Assembly: GCA_003512175.1 (NCBI GenBank)
Contig: DOSP01000104.1
Coordinates: 3,940-23,301 of the forward strand
From: Candidatus Kerfeldbacteria bacterium
GTDB taxonomy: Bacteria > Patescibacteriota > Patescibacteriia > UBA9570
Length of the DNA stretch: 19,362 bases
Direction of reading: 5' to 3'
A program made the position numbers and the translations under genes. The notes under the pieces are model-generated. The model searched no databases. It was not told the origin of the DNA and saw only the letters and a list, made by a program, of their open reading frames with translations. Positions 9,001 through 11,976 of the stretch are shown piece by piece. Each line of letters opens with the position of its first letter. Within the stretch, counting starts at the first letter, position 1.

Positions 9001-11976
9001 AAATTAGACGATACCAACAGTGCCTCCCGGATTGAGGAACACGATGATCTCACGGATGACTATGAAGAAGATTCTACCACCAGTGGTGGGCAGTGCGGTG
9101 TGGTTGAAGATTCCGAACTAGATTGTGCCACTTGGCAAGGCGGCGGCAGTTGTAGTGATACCACCTATACCACGCAAGAAGATTGTGAAGATCCCTCCGT
9201 TGGTGGGACCTGGAGTGATGAAACGGATATCATGAACAACACCGCTATCTTAGATACCGGTGATTGTATCGATATTCAAACCACTGCATCCGACGGAGCT
9301 GGTAATGATCATTATGCCGATTATGATGATTCGGAATACAGCAGCCTGGTGGCTGACAGCTATTGTTTCTATGATGTGGATGGCGCCACGGGTGCTGAAG
9401 TGCGGTCTACCCGTAGTTGTTCAACTGATACCCAGTGTCAAACACCCGATACCACCAACACCTATAGCTGTGCCTCGTTAGCCTGTGAATCTGGTAATAC
9501 GTCCTGCGGCTATCACGATAGCGAGACAAGCAGTGAGTGCGCCAGTGTGGCCAGTGTAACCAATGATAACCCGTATGAGGCTCGCTTGCTTACCTGGGAT
9601 ATGCCCGATCCCTATGAAACCGCCTATCAGAATGCTTTGGCTGATTATTTAGATAATGGTTTAATAACAGCTGTGGCGGCCACTTGTATCGTTTCTGGCG
9701 CTTTAAGCTTTACACCGCCCTGCCTAGCTATTTTGATTACTGTAGCAATTGATGCCAACAACCAAGCACGTTGGGGAGCCGCTGAACGTGGTGTAGTGGT
9801 GCGGCTGCCAGCCAATGAACTAATGCGGAACATTCATGCTAGCGAAATAGAATCTCTTGAGTTTTTCACCGGTTCAGCTGGTGATGGTGCAGGTGGCCGG
9901 TCTGAGTATAAAGCCTGGGGGCAAGACCAAGATTTGGGCTATGGGTCGGGGAAGATTTGGTTGACTGACCTAGCCCAGGGAGCCATTCAATATGATGAAT
10001 CCGGGAATGTGGTAACAGACAAAAATGGGAATGAAACTTGCTACTCGGCTCGTGATGGCGATGATATTGTTGGCTTTGGGTGTTATACCTGGGGCTTGTA
10101 TGACAACCATGATATGGAGCTGGATACCTATACCGAAGAAAGTTTTCCCAAGTCGTCTCAACATGGTCTCGATCTTGTCTATACCTTTGTCTGGAGTAAC
10201 TTTGATTGGGGTACCCAGATTGATGACGGCCAATGTAATATTTCTTGCGACGAAACTGGTGGTCGTTGTTTTAGTGACATATCCGATGATGATTTGGAGG
10301 AGTGGAGTGATTCTGGGTGTGTTGATCATGCCGTTAAATATCTGGCTGGTGCCAAAGGCATTGAAAATCGCAATGTCTGGTATGATATTGAGAGTAACCA
10401 TTCAAGTTTCTGGAGCGAATTCTATGAGGACGACATCACTAACCAAACTGCGGACATTATTAGCTTTACCGAAAACGATATTGAAGAATCTGGCAACAAC
10501 AAAATTTGGCCAGATCCGGATGATCAGGATGATGACGATACGTTGAATGGCCGTCACGATGGTGGAAATATCTTAAGCTTGTATGTCGACTTTAATGATG
10601 AAGGCTATATCCAAGCGGTCTACGTGTTAGAGTACTATGCGGCGATTGATACGGAAGATAACCCGGTTGATTTCCATTGGGCCATGGTAGAAACCACCTT
10701 TGAAGATCGGATGTATGTGGATGTCCAAACCCGAGAAAGCTGTGCCTTGGTGGCCGAATCGGTCAGTGCCACTGGTGATGAACGAGCTTGGGCAGCACGT
10801 ACTAACTCGGTTGGATACGAGATCAATTACGGTGAGGATGTCAGTATTCCGCAAGATGAACCGAATGAACCGTATGGGTCTGTCAGTACCCAAGACGGTG
10901 ATCCCACCGAGTGGGATTATATTGGCGCCAGTGCTGCCGATTGGACCAGCCCAGATTTTTCTTGGAACACGCTTGGTCAGCAGCCCTCCGTGGCTATGAC
11001 CGGTGATACGCTTCAAATTCGTGGTGGACACCCGATGTCCTGTATTGGTGAGTGCGAATCCACGGCCTGTGTCGGGAGCCCTGGCAATGCCGGTGATTCG
11101 TGTTCCAGTGATGATGACTGTGGTGATGGCATCTGTATGGGCATTGGTGATACAGTGATTAGCGCTGATGGGCAATTCAGCCAGCAAGCCACCACCTTCA
11201 GTAATTTTGATGATCAAGTGGCGGCTGTGGCTGGTGAAGGGCGTGATCGCTTAAAGCATGTCTTTGCCAACATCGATTCGTTCTACCTGTTAAACTATGT
11301 TTCTACGCCATATAACACCGTTGACGAAAACGGTGATACCATCTCCGATTATTGGGATGATGGTTCCGGTAATGTGTTTGATAACATGGAGCAGTGCACC
11401 AACAATGAACGCACTGGCGATTTAGGCAGCGAAGAAGAATACTGTGGTGTGTTGCCATCCGTCACCAGTTCAACCATTGATGACAACTCCGCTCTTGACG
11501 TGGGTAATTATGAAATCGGCAATGGCCAAAGTGTGACGTTTCAATTTACGGCCAATGTGGACGAACAGCAAAAACCGTTAAGTAAAATTTACATCGACTG
11601 GGGCGATGGTTCCGAACCCACCACCGAAAATTGGGAAGCCGAGCCGACCATTCATACCTACGCCCACGCCTATAGTTGCAGCCCAGCTGATGGTGCGCGC
11701 TATTGCTATACGTCCGATGACTGTTCCGACGTTGGCCAGTTCTGTGAATTTAAGCCAAAGATTGTGTTGGTCGATAACTGGAATTGGTGTTCGGGTGCCT
11801 ATGATGGTGATTGCAGTACGGGCAGCTATGCTACAGAAGAGGAGTGCACCGATAATGATGCCACCTGGACCGATGTTGGAGACCATCGCTATACTGTAGG
11901 GGCTACGGATATTATGGCCAGCTGCCAATCGTATGATGAAACCAGTTTAACTATCCGCGTCGATGCGTCAAATTAA
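1..11976 (+). CDS. Giant Cys/Asp-rich mosaic surface protein (5'-partial), putative adhesin linked to a T4SS-like operon
   Basis: The frame is open from base 1 to the TAA at 11974-11976. The codons before the ATG at base 10 (gcg gcc ggt) are in frame with no stop, and that ATG is not followed by a signal peptide, so the true start lies upstream. Residue numbers here count from the ATG at 10 (3,988 residues, over 400 kDa). By hand count there are about 160 cysteines, with very high Asp/Thr/Ser and few Lys/Arg, as expected for a secreted, disulfide-bonded protein. Visible modules in order: an N-terminal region with one Lys/Glu-rich helical stretch (about 80-100), Cys-rich repeats from about 320, jelly-rolls (757-973, 1339-1507, 1820-2084), a Cys-rich core (2162-2340), a jelly-roll with a nested VWA domain (about 2488-2853), a hydrophobic hairpin (3215-3249) and a PKD-like end (about 3830-3988). 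There is no C-terminal membrane anchor or LPXTG signal. The gene overlaps the VirB6-like gene downstream. The function is inferred to be surface adhesion or contact; no enzymatic motif was recognised. Confidence 0.85.
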   Translation, partial: AAGMDAAGLCNPGEDFLINLTIGLETNIGQPTVYRPACTLTELGENWQSAYSDPEFGDFVQLQFEPTANPLGISLEAQDLTLAAKLQAEEDAEKQRQEDGGFKATTESVSKTILTPASVIQEDLAGTKQNVAWYSLQSTDNPVVEALNIFTSTLISKLLERAQKGLANLSSGSELSGLLGGEFSGTISGRSAAEAVFSELRQPIFGSSGSFDVLSELTACPGEEELRDTNNCAIGAALQTAIQDGWTVQEFIDYQTEIGQSFTVANSEINSVTTQQIQNSEGISETGITILKKYRVVPVGWQVASDYIQSTADTPTLKDLVDCYNYCGTADTERNCSFLLVDEDGNTTDYSPYCRLVDPYWVLKAPQNFCEREAPGGTIVEAENFDTDANTNTQESVVLSRMNYCADARGCIEEEQEGVCTAYGYCTEEERIYRFDGEICEEEYSSCETFTDDNGDPVSLVKTTLNYNDCATDPDCQWYCKSQNEAGQFDCAGPTETYVSCSEDVTDNESDYGLSYDVSLDTNEACACTSTQTCQVPAGSTTGDGDGNGLIDYRECAVSNTDGSQSVCSLDDNCGASNSTYSSATGTCTCTVTNSGDVDLGSSSVDITVEDDSGADATQTCTLDDEDGDSSADSCTSDYSTYSSAPVCSVASAGLMNCGDVCYTDETGGTCTNSLGNTCTDGDATDSDSDDRECLLSDSCSVSSGLYSCTSSDGNVCILGTITEEPATVSDTIYFDRNVETCDSNDAGCTQYIRIKPDTNLIPNALFDYYDADSNTINDSDGDGVLDATIDGDDLAFCTHDGSGCATDTNCIEDLNSDGDGLDADETEGQCIGWIQNTVTAYVLDGDFDSLLTPDVGNNFIQLEAGSSVGTLEMTVDTGHSLANRTFTFAYRGMTTGTCSDVSFTIGNGDGTDVSSAVTADSAGTDYEYTSDWADYTTTYTFADATTDEDITVAISASTSCNINIGATSLVEDDEFTDNYTNYAINNLTYLNGDTVSCEPEDVGCELYVEEGASEEDGIPGLITNPDSDDCVDASGNYNYDNPSCNQCNGDPEQDQDDDYYEGCDFYQEVPLDSTVPLTSDPLPGWLVSGTDAYEGTIKRLGGYCEGDSTTHCYEDTECSSGSCIAQLSIVPSSGGSCSVSAVGCEEYTNLAAVEEGGEGLQYFTELKQCVRRDDQETAVFYTFEGSDTAGVQVQDHTLKVDTTTNAPCTHLDLQSEEFNADCVDSTDYTAAEQLEWDCGPDGDIDGDGNLNGTTDDTTANTDTTTDDEEYGTDADCRQYVTADGDIFYRYASQVIEASDDCTPLRNSTDTRVYFALPEASNDCSAEEVSCREYKGTDSGSEETIIDEDFSNNSTEDWSGATSTSNESVLQSGYSLQLHDDDTANATDDEISYELFTTEDTETLGLLEDGDSYVLTFWAKADDGGTLLASLDYETTAGSNYYFTTDGSSTTSSTITLDPNNEDGWQFYAVGPVILPNGTNLDDGDEYFKLQYTGTAGTSEAYIDTVVLSQSNSQYIIQDSARACNNFEGCRLYEDRDNNDHYLKSFKRLCEDSAVGCEAMLATQQSANPFTEAYNLDNEYDQDDVIVQYDQPVTLVYNEDNECSSTVMGCTEFGLADVDDRTGEIIDYESEYLLDLPDSYSSTLCEQPQLSCREYTSEYDGTVYFKDPGEKLCELKEYTTSSNTFTGWFKLDTTASEPDCPLQYDFFGYGENYASQPLGGVCNSNSVHHDTDGTALDEKVGTLCSQDADCYPEDWDESIDGRPRCISSIDDDVDLYDDGVHQYVDYTDDGVSLSNVLTDFGWAGACPDDQSGCSEYMDPYSPNIVEENSNWSFEYDVLDDDNVQYASDGTPNGFPDNWMIPYNMTETNDDTNGDGIVDDEDDQSFTEIDLDADGVVDISTSCTTADAVITSFTGETLVAHDGASALKLAGDCVVEQTNALTIAVDKTYNVQAMVKMSKDYLDDGSNTPAEFSVGVHFYDIDNELMAVDDVTLYLAADHATVDYEDGGDETDGLSYWYRFQGQFGLGTAVPIPDQGICSNTTFANRVPCETFGGTWTENLAATAAVFIVNHSSNDIYFDAVSLKEVDKYYYLDYTVDGTVEREQQDGTNTCINQDTEEGEITSDGGCVAFRDTTSDTQNYAQDGLDCTTCLLSPNSDSCRYVVDACDTNAVLKVKKDRVCSEWISCVTSSLIENADGTVSSECSEINRCDELDEDGNCSSNLVDGLQKPGEYDEYSSSTDIHYSTANGDNDELSAIRNLTGYSKVGLTWDDVLYCDGGPSDGVRCSSDANCVNTAISCDAGVCSNDSSASCSTVDDCYGEGDTGTCTIPFSTEGYYPYGWMPEVGLSGSSTGEDLIEINDFEQLYCAGTNADTSLPCINNATDPSGAGDPGHCFSTSLKTKVESDPDGELTYADFVYVDESGSNVGTSFEASDPLHATLAFCPNSPNFGTYWPFEGGSAYSYTNAGWQPMGDDSSIFVTQFQDYQNCPAPCADIDLNNVLQVGSDAADEAFAGGASYDLVDNVTADGTYALSFDARYVSDFTGVDEGGTPSTVSICLNHSGIGDAAGDELERKDCFVNGFGEADIVFAIDTSGSMGSEITAVVTAVPDLAEQLSSAGIDTQFALVDMDDNDRTDASATDDRGNHIDLDFTSDVSDFQAAVNAMSAESSTVDPTNAIYEVANNSLFDGESLTYRANAQKFLVVVTDTGDEISNDIGRGSAEDAAIAANLPVFVITSGSYECADGDADDDDPCTNFYDGLTEATGGDTYSYDPTGSTSLDWAADTNIIDDLFESIIDNIDIFQFSTDMETYTLGPIVAEQLAIDEDAGEQGLTTVTTALEFIGSDGNSFQIDNVSLLPVLEVNQDLNPIGRTCRAYPEEDSTQCSYVEQTGTQFQGWKGYCLEVDPLNINRCITWWPMDVLEGETSLVQREASGYSGRSSVYHCLVSKGLEHPGFCDAGDYDSGDSANDYNGDGNAANDWGGAPICTEGATCGSGTCFQGGIYKLDDTNSASRIEEHDDLTDDYEEDSTTSGGQCGVVEDSELDCATWQGGGSCSDTTYTTQEDCEDPSVGGTWSDETDIMNNTAILDTGDCIDIQTTASDGAGNDHYADYDDSEYSSLVADSYCFYDVDGATGAEVRSTRSCSTDTQCQTPDTTNTYSCASLACESGNTSCGYHDSETSSECASVASVTNDNPYEARLLTWDMPDPYETAYQNALADYLDNGLITAVAATCIVSGALSFTPPCLAILITVAIDANNQARWGAAERGVVVRLPANELMRNIHASEIESLEFFTGSAGDGAGGRSEYKAWGQDQDLGYGSGKIWLTDLAQGAIQYDESGNVVTDKNGNETCYSARDGDDIVGFGCYTWGLYDNHDMELDTYTEESFPKSSQHGLDLVYTFVWSNFDWGTQIDDGQCNISCDETGGRCFSDISDDDLEEWSDSGCVDHAVKYLAGAKGIENRNVWYDIESNHSSFWSEFYEDDITNQTADIISFTENDIEESGNNKIWPDPDDQDDDDTLNGRHDGGNILSLYVDFNDEGYIQAVYVLEYYAAIDTEDNPVDFHWAMVETTFEDRMYVDVQTRESCALVAESVSATGDERAWAARTNSVGYEINYGEDVSIPQDEPNEPYGSVSTQDGDPTEWDYIGASAADWTSPDFSWNTLGQQPSVAMTGDTLQIRGGHPMSCIGECESTACVGSPGNAGDSCSSDDDCGDGICMGIGDTVISADGQFSQQATTFSNFDDQVAAVAGEGRDRLKHVFANIDSFYLLNYVSTPYNTVDENGDTISDYWDDGSGNVFDNMEQCTNNERTGDLGSEEEYCGVLPSVTSSTIDDNSALDVGNYEIGNGQSVTFQFTANVDEQQKPLSKIYIDWGDGSEPTTENWEAEPTIHTYAHAYSCSPADGARYCYTSDDCSDVGQFCEFKPKIVLVDNWNWCSGAYDGDCSTGSYATEEECTDNDATWTDVGDHRYTVGATDIMASCQSYDETSLTIRVDASN
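250..1110 (+). other. N-terminal region of the giant protein with helical segment and conserved-looking LVDPxWVLKAP block
   Basis: Residues about 81-330 are poor in cysteine and differ from the rest of the protein. They begin with a charged helical stretch rich in Glu, Lys and Gln and continue through a likely helix near 140-165. From residue 322 cysteines become frequent. C351 and C367 bracket the block LVDPYWVLKAPQNF. I recall a very similar LVDPNWVLKAP string in large hypothetical proteins of Patescibacteria, which supports the lineage call, but this is memory and not a search result. No function can be assigned. Confidence 0.45.
2278..2928 (+). other. Jelly-roll (carbohydrate-binding-module-like) domain 1
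   Basis: Residues 757-973 open with NLIPNALF, the usual first strand of CBM4/9-like and related beta-sandwich modules. They continue with a GW motif (IGWIQN), FIQLEAGSSVGTLEMTV and alternating hydrophobic strands, and end in an INIGATSLVEDD strand that matches the usual final IDNVSL-type strand. Between the first strand and the GW motif lies an inserted Asp-rich, Cys-containing loop with calcium motifs (residues 776-815). A glycan or cell-wall ligand is possible but not shown; similar folds also serve as plain structural modules. Confidence 0.55.
4024..4530 (+). other. Jelly-roll (carbohydrate-binding-module-like) domain 2
   Basis: Residues 1339-1507 form the cleanest copy. They show an opening IDEDFSNNSTEDWSG strand, a YSLQLHDD strand, DSYVLTFWAKADDGG (the G-x-Y-x-L-x-F-W-A-K type strand), a WQFYAVGPV strand and the closing EAYIDTVVLSQ. 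This order is characteristic of CBM4/9-like beta-sandwiches. No cysteine lies inside the module, unlike the linkers around it, which agrees with a self-folding domain. Ligand unknown. Confidence 0.6.
5467..6261 (+). other. Jelly-roll-like domain 3 with calcium-loop insertion
   Basis: Residues 1820-2084 begin with NIVEENSNWSFEY and FPDNWMIPY, carry two EF-type loops (1867-1897) where jelly-roll 1 also has an Asp-rich insertion, then run through ASALKLAGDC, YNVQAMVKMS, YWYRFQGQF and the closing DIYFDAVSLKEVD. The last strand matches the end of domains 1 and 2. A short Cys motif (PCETFGGTW, residues 2044-2052) is inserted near the end. The module is longer than domain 2 because of these insertions. 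Confidence 0.55.
6484..7029 (+). other. Central Cys-rich core of the giant protein
   Basis: Residues 2162-2340 contain C2162, the basic string VLKVKKDRVCSEW (unusual in a protein otherwise poor in Lys/Arg), C2182, an IRNLTGYSKVGLTW block (2252-2265), two C-x5-C motifs and YYPYGWMPEVG (about 2331-2341). I recall VLKV-KDR-CSEW and IRNL-GYSKVGL-W blocks from large Patescibacteria surface proteins, so this may be the family-defining core around which other modules vary. That idea is from memory and unsearched. Confidence 0.45.
7471..8568 (+). other. Jelly-roll domain 4, split by an inserted VWA domain
   Basis: The first half (about residues 2488-2575) shows NVLQVGSDAADEAF, TYALSFDARYVSDF and a STVSICLNHSG strand. 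The second half (about 2798-2853) shows FQFSTDMETYTLGPIV, TTALEFIGSDG and the closing FQIDNVSLLPV. Placed end to end, these match jelly-roll 2 strand for strand (SYVLTFWAK, then WQFYAVGPV, then YIDTVVL). The VWA domain sits between them, so the module is a nested domain and not two separate fragments. Confidence 0.6.
7741..8400 (+). other. von Willebrand factor A (VWA) domain with MIDAS
   Basis: Residues 2578-2797 begin with ADIVFAIDTSGSMGSE. D2586, S2588 and S2590 form the DxSxS metal-ion-dependent adhesion site. A Thr at 2665 or 2669 (TVDPTN) may give the third contact, and T2700/D2701 in FLVVVTDTGDE give the last MIDAS Asp after a hydrophobic strand. Next come alternating strands and helices (AAIAANLPVFVITSG) and a final helix, DDLFESIIDNID. 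Length, about 220 residues, is normal for the family. VWA domains with an intact MIDAS bind protein ligands through Mg2+. In Gram-positive pilus-tip adhesins such as RrgA and GBS104 the VWA is also inserted in other domains. Confidence 0.9.
9652..9756 (+). other. Hydrophobic hairpin inside the secreted protein
   Basis: Residues 3215-3249 hold two uncharged stretches, LITAVAATCIVSGALSF and CLAILITVAI, separated by TPP. Each contains a Cys. A charged segment, DANNQARWGAAERG, follows. Nothing like this occurs elsewhere in the visible part of the giant protein. It could be a membrane-inserting hairpin, a transmembrane anchor or a buried helical pair. It lies about 740 residues from the C terminus, within a region (about 3180-3800) where no known domain was recognised. 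Confidence 0.5.
11497..11973 (+). other. C-terminal PKD-like domain with a Cys-rich insertion
   Basis: Residues about 3830-3988 show QSVTFQFTANVD, the PKD signature IDWGDGS (D3863-S3868), THTY-like IHTYAHAY, then KIVLVDNWNWC and the final ETSLTIRVDASN strand. Two Cys-rich pieces, residues about 3892-3912 and 3930-3952, are inserted in the loops. PKD domains are Ig-like spacer or binding modules of surface proteins. The chain stops right after the last strand, so this domain is the natural C terminus. Confidence 0.6.
11963..11976 (+). promoter_or_regulatory. 14-nt gene overlap: stop of the giant gene inside the start of the VirB6-like gene
   Basis: The ATG at 11963 lies in another frame, 11 nt before the TAA at 11974-11976. 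There is no Shine-Dalgarno sequence upstream (cagtttaactatccgcgtcg). Ribosomes finishing the giant gene would end beside this start, so re-initiation (translational coupling) is the likely way the downstream gene is translated. Confidence 0.55.

Larger units (their letters stand above)
1408..11724 (+). repeat. Dispersed C-x5-C protein motif, nine copies
   Basis: The giant protein carries nine copies of a short motif with exactly five residues between two cysteines, usually a small or aromatic residue after the first Cys and an acidic or amide residue before the second. Copies start at nt 1408 (CATDPDC), 2413 (CATDTNC), 3337 (CYEDTEC), 5230 (CSQDADC), 6850 (CSSDANC), 6928 (CSTVDDC), 9418 (CSTDTQC), 11101 (CSSDDDC) and 11704 (CYTSDDC). 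Most are followed within 5-13 residues by another Cys, often after Gly-rich residues. They look like small disulfide knots between larger domains. The motif is conserved at protein level, and the DNA of the copies is diverged. Confidence 0.7.
6145..11865 (+). repeat. C-x(4-7)-[GA]TW-[ST]-[DE] motif, three copies
   Basis: Three copies of a short Cys/Trp motif are present: CETFGGTWTE (C2045-W2052), CEDPSVGGTWSD (C3059-W3067) and CTDNDATWTD (C3946-W3952). The last two are preceded by T-[QE]-E-[DE] and by another Cys about 12-15 residues upstream (CSDTTYTTQEDC, CSTGSYATEEEC). They seem to be mobile disulfide mini-modules: one is inserted in jelly-roll 3 and one in the terminal PKD-like domain. 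Similar CxxxGGTW strings are, as I recall, common in secreted bacterial mosaic proteins. Confidence 0.55.

Noticed and set aside
9652..9756. Signal peptide of a second gene starting inside the giant frame
   Set aside because: The coding frame continues unbroken across it, there is no start codon with a basic n-region just before it, and the stretch is a hairpin with two hydrophobic halves.
10627..11217. 196-codon open frame on the minus strand (and many similar antisense frames under the giant gene)
   Set aside because: It lies entirely inside the giant gene and its product is a low-complexity Ile/Thr/Arg-rich string. It results from the GAT/GGT/ACC-rich codons of the plus strand.
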